The notes below the pieces were generated by a model. The model was given only the letters and a program-made list of their open reading frames with translations, did no database searches and was not told the origin of the DNA. Made by a program: the position numbers and the translations under genes. Below, piece by piece: positions 1 through 24,866 of a stretch of DNA of 64,000 bases. The number at the start of each line of letters is the position of its first letter. The first letter of the stretch is position 1. The stretch is from positions 18,067,103-18,131,102 of the forward strand of contig OU744452.1 in NCBI GenBank assembly GCA_916610825.1, read 5' to 3'. Source of the stretch: Haliclystus octoradiatus. Taxonomy: Eukaryota; Cnidaria; Staurozoa; Stauromedusae; Haliclystidae.

Positions 1-872
1 CATATCTAAGACTTGTTAGTAATAAGTAAATTACATATCTTTCAAACAGATTATAGATTTTAATGAAGAAAAGTTTTATGGAGAAAATTTACGATTTTCC
101 ACATTAACTTTCCACGATAACAGCCATTTTGAAAATTTTTCTGCCATATACCTAGGTTAATTTTCCCCGCGCAATAACAATAAATTCCCTGCACGATTTT
201 TGAAGGAGTTTATAGTAGAAAAGCGAGAAAATATCATAAATATACGTTTTTTATTCAAAATGTGTGAAATAATATTTGAAATCAACGCGATTGTTTATAG
301 GCTAATATCAAATCAAAAACATGGTTAATAGAGAATTTGCATTTATTCATCGAATTGCTGAATGTAAATCAAATATTTTGAACAAATTGTTATCAATTAT
401 ATTGAATCTCTATTTAGTTTCTAATGAATATAATTCACGCGTGAAGTAATAAGGATTATCGAAAAGTGTTCCAATTCCTTTGATAAGTTTATGTGAAAAT
501 GATTAATATAACTCTAATCGTTATCGTTATTTCTTCATACTTCAAGAAAATCGCCTTGATAAGGGACTTGATAAGTTTATTAATGAGGAAAATTAATAGG
601 TTGGAGAAAAACCCCTTGTGTAGTATAGCAAGATATTATTCTGAAAAACGTTAAGATGAAGAAATAACGATAATGATTAATGTTGTATTAAATTTTCGAT
701 TAATAAGTAGAAGGTGGTAGAGGGGCAAAACATTTCAGCATTTACTGAGTGAATATTTTAGAATGGATGGCATGGGCTAACTTGAGATACTTAAACCCCA
801 GATGCAGAGTTTATAAAAATTTTGAAGGGTTTTACTTGAACTTGAACAATCTAATGTTTATCATTATTTTAG
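1..872. other. Intron or 5' flank of CUTC gene, no coding exon seen
   Basis: AT-rich sequence upstream of the first visible CUTC exon, which is preceded by a splice acceptor (ttattttag). The N-terminal 20-25 residues expected for CutC are not found here, so the first exon lies upstream of the window. No repeat family recognised. Confidence 0.5.
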
Positions 873-10698
<9,826 letters not shown>

Positions 10699-10716
10699 GT
10701 GATGTTATTAAAGGTA

Positions 10717-10823
10717 AATTAACAGAGATATATGCAACATGATTTCAATATATATATTTTTCAAAAATGAATTTTAACTACCATGTAAAAGAATGATGTA
10801 TCTTTGATGGTGTTCGATACTAG
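10717..10823 (-). promoter_or_regulatory. Orphan promoter-region copy P0 of the heme-oxygenase-like gene array
   Basis: This stretch (gatttcaatatata...ctaccatgtaaaagaatga) and its continuation at 11475-11590 match the 5' flank of the two heme-oxygenase-like genes and the copy at 23110-23425. No gene copy remains on its downstream (left) side; the CUTC stop codon is at 10698. Where the live genes have TATAAAT, this copy has CATAAA (11505-11512 region). Confidence 0.6.
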
Positions 10824-11474
10824 GGCCCCAATTACACTATACCGGATAGAAATCTCCCGGATAAGTATTGCGCAATCAGAGTCAAAATCATACCGGATAG
10901 GTGAGTGATTACACTCAGACTGTATTCGCTCTGGTGAGTAATAAATCCACGCCATAATCGCAGTTTACCAAACATGGCGGCTTCTCAAGGATCTTTGTCT
11001 GATATTGAAAATTTATTTTGGACTGATGAGGAGGTCGAGTTATTGCTAATTGCAACAAAGGCTTCCATTTCAAAATGTGAAAATGACGCTGTCGACTGGG
11101 ATGGTTTAAGATCAAAATATATAAAAATCAGGGACATATTTGAAGAGAGGTACCCTACTGATCAGCCAATATCGTTCCCAAAATTTGAAGATTTAAACGT
11201 TTTTACAAGGGAAAGGATAGGATCCAAATAGTCCGAATAGTTTGAAACCGAGGCGCTGGTGGACAGAGCTATCGGATTTTATCGATTACACTACACTGCT
11301 CGGCTCAGATTTCATACCCGAGCGCTTTTCATATCACCTACGATGTGGGGTCATTTTGACTCGGCAAAAGCAAGCGAAGCGTACCGGATAGAATGCGTGT
11401 AGTGTAATTGAGAGGCCTAAACGGGTGGAAATGACTACGCTCGGTTAGCTATCCGGTATAGTGTAATCGGGGCC
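10824..11474. mobile_element. PIF/Harbinger-type element with TAG target duplication
   Basis: 651 bp bounded by inverted repeats GGCCCCAATTACACTATACC and (right end reverse-complemented) GGCCCCGATTACACTATACC. It is flanked on both sides by TAG (10821-10823 and 11475-11477). Three-base duplications and GGCC-starting ends are typical of PIF/Harbinger. An imperfect internal copy of the end lies near 11398-11418. The paralogous region at 23140-23340 is an empty site lacking this insert, which confirms the boundaries. It carries only a Myb-like reading frame, no DDE transposase. Confidence 0.85.
10974..11231 (+). CDS. Short Myb/SANT-like protein inside Harbinger-type element
   Basis: 85-residue frame starting with a good context (ccaaacATGG). 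The segment FWTDEEVELLLIA, then VDWDGLRSKYIKIRDIFEERYP, has the spaced Trp/acidic pattern of Myb/SANT-like domains that Harbinger elements encode as their second protein, which helps the transposase bind ends. It is shorter than usual and ends soon after the domain, so it is probably a truncated relic. It could still bind the element's own ends. There is no expression evidence. Confidence 0.55.
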   Translation: MAASQGSLSDIENLFWTDEEVELLLIATKASISKCENDAVDWDGLRSKYIKIRDIFEERYPTDQPISFPKFEDLNVFTRERIGSK

Positions 11475-11763
11475 TAGAAATAGCGTGCAAGAATTTACAC
11501 TCCGGTTTATGTTCTATTGTAAAAGCACAATAATCACGATCAATAGGCAGACCTTTGGAATTTTTGTCTGCGGTATTGTTTAATACTATTATGTTTTTAT
11601 GTTATTGCAAGGAAAAACAAACTGTCTTGCTATTTTATGCATATTTCTTACAACATACAAATTGATTGTTAAATCCTAATGTAAAATTGATATTGAATTT
11701 TCTGATTATAATGAACAATAACTATTATCAATTAATCTAATAACTGAGTTCATAAAGTTTGAA

Positions 11764-12747
11764 TCAATATCCTAAAATATTTGCCATTGGAAAATCACCT
11801 CTTGCAGTGAAACGTTCTGGTTTGATTTCAAGACGTCCTTCGTGTGTTGCGATAACAACATGACCAAAACTTGAATACATTTTATCAAAACTTGACAATG
11901 TTACAACAATACCTTTTTCGCATGCTTTGGCAATTTCATCTGTCATTGGTTCTGCCATCCAAGCATTTTCAGGATCAACACTTTCATCTTTTCCACTAAA
12001 CTGTGCAGTGACAGTATGTCCTGCCTCTAACATGACATGGGTATCACCAAAGTACTCCAACCTTGGAAGATCATTATCAGCTTTTACCATCCCACCGTAT
12101 ATATTTGTAAATAAACCAACAAGACCTGCTTCAACTAATTCAGCTGCAAGCATTCTCAACCTCGTATCTTCATGATAACCAATCGTTTCAGCTAATGCAT
12201 AAATTGTTCTTCTTCCGGCTGCTGCTTCGGGACACCAAACATGTCGCATAGCACCTTGAAGTGAACCAAAATCTTCCAATTTTGTACCCAATGCTTCGAA
12301 ATCATGAAGATAAAAATTGTAATGAAAATCATCTTCAGCTACATAGGCGTTGACTTGTTTCTCCAAATCTGTCAGCTCGTTTTCTGGTTTGTCTAATTTC
12401 AAAACATTACTTACAAAATCTGCAAACCCGCATGAAAATCCGCACATGTATGGTACGAAACTCATTCTTACACGTGGTGCGTATTTGTTGTCTGATAATA
12501 TTGTAAAAAATGGATTGGTTTTGATCATTACATCCTTCATTTTATTCATATATGCCATAGCATCATTAAAATTTGCAATTTTACCATCGGGTTTAACTTC
12601 ATGTAATGATGAGGTTGGTTTTGTGAATGTATAGCCATTAGCGTTCGTATTTTGTTGACTTGCTGCACTCTGTACACATCGTGCTAATCTTGCTAATTGA
12701 ATTGAAGTTGATCTTCCAACAAGTTTCGATGAAAATGATGATATCAT
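11764..12747 (-). CDS. Putative mitochondrial heme-oxygenase-fold protein, copy 1 (intronless)
   Basis: 327 residues, one uninterrupted exon. The N-terminal 30-45 residues are rich in Ser, Arg and Ala with no acidic residues, like a mitochondrial presequence. The rest looks all-helical, with His/acidic clusters suited to a metal or heme site: FVPYMCGFSCGFADFV (97-112), AEDDFHYNFYLHDFEALG (E138, D140, H142, H148, D149), the helix around E203-E206, and EYFGDTHVMLEAGH (H237, E241, H244). This resembles bacterial heme-oxygenase-like or non-heme diiron proteins; the match is from memory of the pattern, not a search. It differs from copy 2 (24867-25889) at four residues (I16, V281, V282, T314). The 5' end is altered: about 45 bp including the upstream ATG present in copy 2 are missing, so translation must start 13 codons later. 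A TATA box lies at 12884-12891. Confidence 0.75.
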   Translation of the reverse strand: MISSFSSKLVGRSTSIQLARLARCVQSAASQQNTNANGYTFTKPTSSLHEVKPDGKIANFNDAMAYMNKMKDVMIKTNPFFTILSDNKYAPRVRMSFVPYMCGFSCGFADFVSNVLKLDKPENELTDLEKQVNAYVAEDDFHYNFYLHDFEALGTKLEDFGSLQGAMRHVWCPEAAAGRRTIYALAETIGYHEDTRLRMLAAELVEAGLVGLFTNIYGGMVKADNDLPRLEYFGDTHVMLEAGHTVTAQFSGKDESVDPENAWMAEPMTDEIAKACEKGIVVTLSSFDKMYSSFGHVVIATHEGRLEIKPERFTARGDFPMANILGY

Positions 12748-12883
12748 ATTTGTACGTGAAGAACGAATTGTAGAATATTTTCAAAATCTTATAAAACAAA
12801 GCAACTTGCCTATCATATAAAAGAATGGTCTATCTTCGATGGTGTTCACGTCTAGAGAGAACGTTCTCGATTTTCCACCCCCC

Positions 12884-12891
12884 TATTTATA
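12884..12891 (-). promoter_or_regulatory. TATA box of heme-oxygenase-like gene 1 (P1)
   Basis: The minus strand reads TATAAATA about 140 bp upstream of the start codon, in a flank shared with the other three promoter copies. Position and perfect match support a core promoter; not tested. Confidence 0.55.
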
Positions 12892-13116
12892 CTTGATGAC
12901 TGTATTATACTCATGGTCAATAGGCTCCCTGTAGAAGATAGATTAGTGTGAAAGTTCTGTAGCATTTTATTTGTTTCAGCACAAATGAAAAGGTCATACG
13001 ACACAATGCTACATTATTTATGAAATTAAGATAATTAAAATGTATAGTACAGTCATTTATAAACCTTAACGTCACACACATTGTAAGTACAGAAGCATTG
13101 TTCATGAACTTTGGTC

Positions 13117-13392
13117 TCAAATTAATTGATGATTGTATTTCCGTTTCTTTTCATTCTCTTGGCTTTTGAATGAAGTAGGAAGACTTTGCTTAAGATGGCT
13201 CGGAGCGAACGGGTTGAAAACCCTTACGTCAACAAATGCTCTTTGCCCCCTTTGCCAAAATCCCCTTGCGCACACATCTAGCCTTGCTTCATCACCGCAG
13301 ATTGCACTGGCTGGTATTGGCTCACCTGTCAATGGTAATAAATGTGGCTCAATAGAAACATCATTGCACACTTTGGAAAGAAGATGCCCCAT
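13117..13392 (-). pseudogene. Retroelement fragment, restriction-endonuclease-like region
   Basis: The frame contains GDEARLDVCARGFW followed by FVDVRVFNPFAPSHLKQSLP and EKKRKYN. This pattern is common in reverse-transcriptase-associated proteins of invertebrates and resembles a PD-(D/E)XK core. There is no reverse transcriptase next to it, so it is a detached fragment. It lies directly upstream of a + strand LINE. Confidence 0.55.
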
Positions 13393-13534
13393 TACTTAAA
13401 AAATAGCACATGTTTGATGTATATGAGGTCTCGTCGCGTTATTATCTGCGTCACAGAACGCAATTCATTCACGAATTCTCTTCCTCATTAATATACTGGA
13501 AACAGATACCGCTGATATTGCTAGAACGAAATTA

Positions 13535-14320
13535 ATGAAGGCGAAGAAAATGGAATTAGTTGGAGCGTGTATCTCTTTATATGAAATGAATGTCCAGGGA
13601 AAAGGTAGTACAATAACTGAAAATGATATAGGAACCATTTTAACAACAGATGGTAATTCTCGTGAGCAAGCGCTTTTTCCCGCCAGCCATTCGAAACACA
13701 CAAACAACGTACCGAAATCAACATCTCATTTATTTCGAGACACTTCACTCTCAGTCACGAACGGCGTGCAGCCTAATATTTTACAACGTATCGAAGCCAC
13801 AGAAGCCGCCACTCAAATTATTGCACAAAAACTTGACAGACTAATTGATTTGACAGTTGAAAGTCAAATTAAAGACGCAAATAGTGAAAATTTCGTTGTA
13901 AATTCACAACAATTCTCAAGAAGTTATGCAGATGTGCTACAATTCTCAAGAAGTTATGCAGATGTGCTACAAATCCAGAAACAACAGAAATTGCATGAAA
14001 AAGCAATAAAAAACATATCTGAACAAGAAAAAAGGAAACTAAATGTCATAATCCGTGGTCTGGAACCTTGTGACAGATTCGACAAAAAAGAACAGTACAT
14101 TGAGGATATTGCCATGAATGCTATCGGCATTAATAGTAACGTAGAATCGTGCAAACGATTAGGTAAGACAGGAAACAGGACTCAGCCACTACTGGTAACA
14201 TTAAAAAGTTTTTCAGATAAAATCAAGCTTTCGAAACATTCAAAATATTTGAAAAATACTTGTATGTATATAATGTGTATGTCTCTCCAGACTACACTGT
14301 TGACGAACAAAAAGTCATGA
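13535..14320 (+). pseudogene. LINE ORF1-like protein (copy A)
   Basis: About 260 residues. The middle (PNILQRIEATEAATQIIAQK and following) looks coiled-coil, followed by a basic, nucleic-acid-binding-like region (EKRKLNVIIRGLEPCDRF, SCKRLGKTGN). A perfect 30-bp tandem duplication at about 13910-13969 repeats QFSRSYADVL. The frame drifts near the end (NTCMYIMCMS), and the expected continuation is found in another frame up to about 14430, so it carries a frameshift. ORF1 proteins package LINE RNA into particles. Confidence 0.75.
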
Positions 14321-14458
14321 CAAACCTAAGGGCATAATGTAAAATAAGAAATGAAAACTTGAATGAGCTGGGGGATCGCTGGGTGATCAGAGATTTCCAT
14401 ATCGTGCAAATAAAATCCTTAACATACAACAATAATCAAGATTGACTGATGTCTACTA

Positions 14459-15290
14459 GTGCTATTACTAGTGCTAAAACTATTATCTATTAATGTACAA
14501 TGCCTCACAAGTGAGCGATTAACAGAACTACACACCTACATAATTGAAAATAAAATAGACATAGCAATCTTACAGGAAACATGGCTTCAACCAGAATCCA
14601 TGGATTATGTCATACCTGGATACGATATATTTAGAAATGATAGAGATGGTAGACAAGGTGGTACAGCCATTTATTACATAAACAATTTAAACATAACTAT
14701 GGATGTATCCTTGACAAAAAAATCACGTGGAGTGCAACATGAACAATTGACAGTCAAAGTAAAAACATCGACCAACAGGGTATTCTACTTAGTTAATTTT
14801 TATAATCCCCGGCAGGACAATTATGAAGATGCTATAAATCAGCTACGAACAACTGTAGAAATATTATCAGAGAGAAACATCGACTTTATTCTTGCTGGTG
14901 ATTTAAATGTTAATTACTTTAAAAATTCTCCATCAAAAACTGCAATTTCAGATCTTTTGTCGCAATTCAATCTCCACTCACATAACAATGATGCAACAAG
15001 AGTTACTGAACTAACTGAAACATGTATAGATTACTTTATATCATCTAAAGCATTAAATGAGCCTATCGGTCTATGTAAACCATCATCAAGTGTGTAAATC
15101 TGATCACCTTGGATTGGAAACTACCATAGTTTGCACTACAGAGAAGCCTGAAAAGTCATTGAAAACTTTGAGATCCTATAAATACTTTAATAAAACTGCC
15201 TTCTGTGAGGATCTTCTAAATGCAGACAGGACAGAATTTAAAAAAGCGATTGATGAAAAAGATATAGAACAAGCAGCAACACTTCTATAA
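14459..15290 (+). pseudogene. LINE ORF2 endonuclease domain (copy A), frameshifted
   Basis: APE-type endonuclease motifs in order: LSINVQCLTSERL (Asn box), ILQETWLQPE (catalytic Glu), LAGDLNVN, and KSDHLGLETT (SDH box). The last box is in a second frame from about 15057, showing a frameshift near 15090. A segment of about 190 bp (from about 15170 and again from about 15356) is tandemly duplicated, bringing extra stops. This enzyme nicks target DNA to prime reverse transcription. Confidence 0.8.
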
Positions 15291-15958
15291 ACTACCTTAA
15301 CCAAAACACTAAACAAGCATATTGCACCAGAAAAACTATCGTTCTTCATCCTAACTATGCTAAATACTTTGATAAAACTGCCTTCTGTGAGGATCTTCTA
15401 AATGCAGACATGACAGAATTTAAAAATTCGATTGATGAAAAAGATATAGAACAAGCAGCAACACTTCTACAAATTACCTTAACCAAAACACTAAACAAGC
15501 ATATTGCACCAGAAAAACTATCGTTCCTCATCCTAACTATGCACCTTGGGTTACAAAAGAATTGAGAACTGAGTTAAAAAAAAAGAAATAAAATGAGATA
15601 TGTAGCAATATAAACAAAACGTCATCAAGACTGGGAAAAATATCATGTAAATAGAAATAAGGTAAATTACAAATTAAGAAAAGCCAAAATAGATTACAAT
15701 AAATTTAAATTTTCAGAATGTGGTGATAATGCAAGCGAGGTATGGAACCGCATAAAAAGAATAACCAAAAAACACAAATATAAGTGTACCGCACAGACAA
15801 AGGAAGAGCTAAACAACATCAATAAATTCTTCTGCAATGTAGGGGAGATCATCAAAAGTACTACCCACACATCACCGAATTATTCAATCATTGAACAATC
15901 AAACAAATTATTTAATTTTACTAATGTTACTGAGATCGACACAATAAAATCTATATCA

Positions 15959-16642
15959 ATGCTCCCCAACTGGAAAGCACCTGGCAACGATGGTTTTAAT
16001 AGGTATGTGATTAAAGCTGCACTTCCTGCTATAGCAAAACCACTAACAGAACTTATCAATCTCTCTATATCACTATCGGTATTTCCTTCGCTTTTCAAAT
16101 TTACATTTGTATCTCCTATACCAAAAACACCAGCAGCAAGAACACCAGATCAACACCGTCCATTGGCATTATTATCTCTATTATCAAGGGCCGTCGAAAG
16201 AGTGGTATACTTGCAACTTTACCCATTTATTTCACCCTTGCTTAATATATGTCAACATGGTTTCCAACTGGGACGCTCAACAGTTACAGCATTGTTAAAC
16301 ATTACTGAACAAATTTTTAAATCGATGGATCGCCATGATCTTTCTTTGCTAATTCTCATGGACCTCTCAAAGGCGTTTGATAGCCTTCAGCATGACATTT
16401 TGTTATCCAAACTACAATTACTTGGACTGTCTCAGCAAGTATTGTCTTGGATTAAATCCTATTTAAATGATAGTACTCAAGTGATAAGAGTTGTAAACGA
16501 TTACTCAGATGAAATTGAATGGACGTGCGGAGTACCACAGGGATCTATCCTCGGGCCACTGTTATTCTTAGTGTATGTAAATGACCTATCAAATGTGTTA
16601 AAAAATGGTGTACTTGGTCAGTTTGCGGACGACACTCAATGA
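15959..16642 (+). pseudogene. LINE reverse transcriptase domain (copy A)
   Basis: RT motifs are WKAPGNDGFNRYVIK, SPIPKTPAARTPDQHRPLAL, MDLSKAFDSLQHD (motif A with its catalytic Asp), [21 protein letters not shown] and FADDTQ (motif C). A stop follows FADDTQ directly through a small deletion, so the thumb and C-terminus are out of frame (continuing at about 16650-17118). Confidence 0.85.
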
Positions 16643-17210
16643 TGCTACAAGCCAAAATGCACTGGTGCAACCACAATCATAGAAAAAAAGATAAGCGACG
16701 ACCTGACAGCATTAACATCATGGTTTCAATCAAACTCTTCAATACTTAACTCAAAAAAGACGAAGATTGTGGCAATCGGACATAGAAATGTTAAGGATAC
16801 GCAGCTACCGACAATATTACTAAATGGCGAGAAATTAGAATATGTGAACAAAGCCAGAAATCTTGGCGTTGTGTTTGACGAAATATGAGTTTTAAGAACC
16901 ATGTACAACAAATCATAAAAACTGCAGCATACAGATTACAAGCACTAGCCAAGCAACGGAAATTTATTCCTCAAGAAATGTTTATTAAAATTGTAGAATC
17001 GAGAATCTTAGAACCAAGCCTCTATGCCATAGAAGTATGGTCTTCTTGCAACAAAACAGAAGTAAGAAAGATACAAATTAAAATACAGAATTGGGCTGCA
17101 AAATTAGTGGTTGGCTGAAAGAAATTTGAAACAATGGACAATTTACTTGACGAAATTGGCTGGCTTGACATTTCAAATCTAGCTGAATTGCGCACTGTGT
17201 GCACAGCTCT

Positions 17211-20949
<3,739 letters not shown>

Positions 20950-21736
20950 AAGTTCAGAAAAGGTGGCCGGTTGAAGTCTGATGACAAATTTATTTACAGA
21001 AACGAGGAGATAGAAATAGTTAAAAGTTACACTTACCTTGGCATTGTTCTACAAACTTCATTGGTATTCACTCAACATATCACAGACAAAAAATATAAAT
21101 TGTTAGCAACCATTGGCCTCATTAAATATTTACAGCTTGTATCCGTTTCGACAGCTATTAAAATATTTGACATGAAAATTAAACCTTCTATCACATATGG
21201 CCTAAATTTAATTTCACCATATTTATCATTATCAAACGTATTAGAGCTAGACAAGATAAAAGCAAACTTTTTGAAGCGTGTTCTTGGTATTTCGCCACGT
21301 TCATCAAATACTCTGTGCTTTATGATGGCTGGCACATCAACATTCTTTGATGAAGTCAAAACTAACTTCCCCTTCCAACAAAAAGTCATTCAAGATCATG
21401 CTGCACATATACTAGAAAAGGCAAACAAATTAGAACAGTCTGGCTTTCTAATGGCGCCTGCATTTTTATCAGAAGGGTGGAAATCATGTCAGCAACCAAA
21501 TAGAAACTTTATTACACGTCTTTCTGTTCATGGTTTCCATCACCTCATCTGTATCAATGAAAAATTTCACAATCCATCAACACAATGTATCTGTAAACAA
21601 TGTGGCATGGAAGCAAATGATAGATATCACATCATCAAATGTAAAATGATCACATCCTACATGCAATTTGTAAAATTGAAAGATTCTTGAAAAAATTAAT
21701 AAAAAACAATAATAATAAATGAATAAAAAAAAAAAA

Positions 21737-21767
<31 letters not shown>

Positions 21768-21932
21768 AAATAAAATAATGATTAATAATAATAATAATAC
21801 TAATTGATCATTGATCAACACATATCAAATATTATACTAAATTTGCTATATTAACCAATTATATTTTAACTTTTATACTGTACTTATCTTAAATTTTGAC
21901 TACCCTGCATTAGGGTGAAATAAATACGTTTA
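20950..21932 (+). mobile_element. 5'-truncated LINE of a second lineage, CTAT tail
   Basis: Starts with [20 protein letters not shown] immediately after the CTAT tract. The frame is open to 21690 (YTYLGIVLQTSLVFTQHI thumb motif; CICKQCG...HIIKC zinc-knuckle-like C-terminus, the metal-binding finger of some LINE ORF2 proteins). Its 3' UTR has AT-rich simple repeats (AAAT, AAT) and ends GTGAAATAAATACGTTTACA then CTAT. It is related to the decayed LINE at 29490-31880 (KFRRGGRLNSTD) and not to the copies at 17 kb. Confidence 0.85.
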
Positions 21933-22104
<172 letters not shown>

Positions 22105-22800
22105 ACAATCCCGAATTCCCGAACAAATTACTTTTACAACTTGTCTATGGAATGTAGAAGGACTGAATGGACTTCTCAGAATTGCCCTGAAACTGACCCT
22201 TTTCTTGATTCTGATCTAATTATTTTAAACGAAACCTTCCTCAAAGATATTCCAACCAATTTTCCAAATTATAATATGCTTTTAATATAGATGCAAGAGA
22301 CCCCACTGGTAATGGTACTTGTTCCCGTGGCGGTTCTTTAATTTTGAGCTAAGGTTCATTGAATTACAACCACCTACAGTAACATTCTTTCGTTTATTTT
22401 CCACCCACACTCAAATCTCCACTATATTTTATGAAATTTCAAGTGCTCTAACACATGTAAATTCAAATTTACCTTCAATTAATTTCGGGAAATTTAACTG
22501 CTGCATTGATTCTGAAGCACGTGGAAAATCATTAATCAATCATCTGTCAGTTATTGGTTTCTTTATATTAAACAGTAACAATGACTTCACTTATATTTCT
22601 TCTTCTGGAAACAGTACAATAGATCTTGTTTTTACGAATTGTACCTCACGAAATGTAATTGATCACCATATTGAACATTCACTATTGCGTAAACATCAAA
22701 GGATTTTTTCTAAATGGACATTTCCAAAGTCAACTCTGAAGGATGTTCATTATTATATCTATCTGTGCCTTTTCTATCTGTGTTGGGATACATACTAATT
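22105..22800 (+). pseudogene. LINE endonuclease-domain fragment
   Basis: The pieces [14 protein letters not shown] (catalytic Glu box), CSRGGSLIL, INFGKFNCCID and GNSTIDLVFTN are APE-endonuclease-like, in shifting frames with stops. No RT follows. It ends near 22800 in AT-rich sequence. Confidence 0.7.
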
Positions 22801-23078
22801 ATTCAAATATCACTGCCATATTTTTATAAATAGAAGGGATGTCAACTCAGTGTTCTTGATGCTATTTTTAAATTTGCATCCTAATATTTATCGATTAGGT
22901 GTCATCTTCTTTATACTATTTTTAGCTCAATTATCCCACGAGAGCATTGTTCTTTCTTTTATACCCACATTCCAACCTTTTCTGATGCTATTTAACAGAC
23001 CACAGCCACCTATCAGGCGTGAAAAAAGTGTTTTGGGAGCACGTTTTTCTGCTACTATCGTGCCTTTATCCTGCAAGA

Positions 23079-23425
23079 TTATTAGCTCAGTTGGCAGAGC
23101 AGCCGAACTATACAGAAAACTTTAAATATATATATTGTTTTGAAAATATAACTACCATGTAAAAGAATGATCAATCTATGATCGTGGTGTACAATATTAG
23201 AAATAGCGTGCAAGATTCCACACCCTTATTTATGTTCTATTATAATAAAAGCATAATAAACACAATCAATAGGCAGACCTTTGGAATTTTTGTCACCAGT
23301 ATTGTTTTATACTATTGTGTTTTTATGTTATTGCAAGGAGAAAACGGGTGGTTTGAATGATTGCCAACGATGAGTATAAAGTAATTGGCCGGGGCTTAAT
23401 TAAGAAAATATAAATTATAAACTGT
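23079..23425 (-). promoter_or_regulatory. Orphan promoter-region copy P2 plus short SINE head
   Basis: 23110-23425 matches the 5' flanks of the heme-oxygenase-like genes and the P0 copy at 10717/11475-11700. It shows the uninterrupted site where the Harbinger-type element inserted in P0. The core TATA position reads CATAAATA on the minus strand. A tRNA-like A-box piece (ATTAGCTCAGTTGGCAGAG) lies at 23079-23100. No gene copy remains to its left. Confidence 0.6.
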
Positions 23426-23760
23426 CTTGCTATTTCATGACTTTCATGCACTAGTCACCAAGTTACACTCAATGAGTGTAATTTGAGCAAAATAATGTTG
23501 TATTTATACCCTTACAATTAAATATCCTACATGTCATTTTGTGTACTGTGCCTTTTCATTTCAATTATTTTCAATTATTTGAATATGTTTTAAATGTCCT
23601 TGCTCTTAAAGGGGTCTGGGAGCTATAATCGTGTGCCTTCCCAAAGACTTTTGAACGTTAAGCGTTTAATCTACTTGTTCTTGTATTAGGAATTTCAGTG
23701 TTCCGTCTGTATAATTTGTTACTCGCTCTCTATAGTTCTTGGTAATCAGGGCGTAACTTA

Positions 23761-23825
23761 GCCTGCGCTCAGACCTTACTTCCTCGTTAGTAAGAAAGGT
23801 TTTCAAGTAAGGTCTGCGCGCAGGC
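23761..23825. mobile_element. 65-bp foldback element, TA flanked
   Basis: Arms GCCTGCGCTCAGACCTTACT and, inverted, GCCTGCGCGCAGACCTTACT, with a 20-25-base loop. TA is on both sides (23759-23760, 23826-23827). It sits in the left end of the MITE that follows. Confidence 0.7.
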
Positions 23826-23826
23826 T

Positions 23827-24160
23827 AGGGGTAACTCTCATATGAAGGGAATGTGGAGACGTGCCAATTTTGGGAGTCCATTTTCTAGCTGAAAAAGTAG
23901 TTTATAGAAAGTTTCAGATTCTGCATATTTTTTGGGGTCCTTTTTTTAAATTGCTAAAATTAATTTAAAATAGATTTTTGAAAAAATAAATTTGGAATCT
24001 GTCTGAAAAACTTTGAAGGACATTGAAAGAAAAATAAAAAAGTTTTTAGAACTTCTGGGGTAGCTTTTACAAGTTTTCAGAACTCTTTGGATACTTCACT
24101 TTCTCGAAGTGACACCTCCCCCCACCCCCCGTCGATGTAGAGCCAGAGATACAATTAGGG
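23827..24160. mobile_element. GGGGGTAACTTCC-family MITE (copy B), diverged
   Basis: The left part AGGGGTAACTCTCATATGAA and the right part GACACCTCCCCCCACCCCCC match the ends of the other family members. The foldback element is inserted at its left edge. It lies in a roughly 1.3-kb insertion (23426-24746) that separates P2 from gene 2 relative to the first duplicated unit. Confidence 0.45.
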
Positions 24161-24866
24161 CCTTATATTTCAAATTTATGCTAGCTATATTGTAGGATTA
24201 ATTTGTAATCTTGTGAATTACCATTGATAATTAAATCACAATTTTGAATACTGTAATTCAACACAAACGGTTTGTTTATATTTTATTTCGTTTCACTGCT
24301 GAGACTGAGGAAGTAATAAAATGCCAGACTTGTTTAGATTTTCAAGTTTCAACTCGTTCAATTCTTAATATTCGTGATGCAGGCTGTGTTTTAATTAACT
24401 AATATTATGTTGTTAACTGGAAACACATCTTCATTGCTGCAGGCTGTAGGCCTTCTTTAGTTATCGGAAAAAATTTCACACATCTATTTCTAAATTGATG
24501 ATATTTCAATTTGCACCGAAGAACGAAACGGTTTTGTTAACATTTATTTTTATATTATTGCATTTTCACTGCCGCTTTTGTTACACACACCCAGCTATCA
24601 TTATAATGTAAAAGTGCCGTTTTACAGATATAACAAAAGGGTGTTCTGCTCCAATGTTTCTAGACAATAAAACGAATCCAATAACCGATTGGATATAAAA
24701 CGGCTTCGCGAACACAAATGGAATAGCGTCAATTTAGCAGTAGATATTTCTTACAACATACAAATTGATTGTAAAATCCTAATTTAAAATTGATATTGAA
24801 TTTTCTGATTATAATGAACAATAACTATTATCAAATAATCTAATAACTGAGTTCATAAAGTTTGAA

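Larger units (their letters stand above)
13400..17210 (+). mobile_element. LINE copy A (ORF1, endonuclease, RT), inactivated
   Basis: A non-LTR retrotransposon with an ORF1-like protein at 13535-14320, an APE-type endonuclease from 14459, and reverse transcriptase at 15959-16642 ([14 protein letters not shown] and FADDTQ boxes), with a C-terminal piece at 16885-17118. It is broken by frameshifts and stops (after FADDTQ near 16640; near 15095) and by a roughly 190-bp internal tandem duplication. It is truncated around 17210 where copy B begins. Confidence 0.9.

Noticed and set aside
749-872. Upstream part of the short frame at 749-961 as coding
   Set aside because: The CutC similarity begins exactly after a splice acceptor at 872; the preceding codons match nothing and are intron.
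11927-12634. Plus-strand frames opposite heme-oxygenase-like gene 1 (and the same at 25030-25737)
   Set aside because: They are antisense shadows of the strong minus-strand genes and occur at identical positions in both duplicates.
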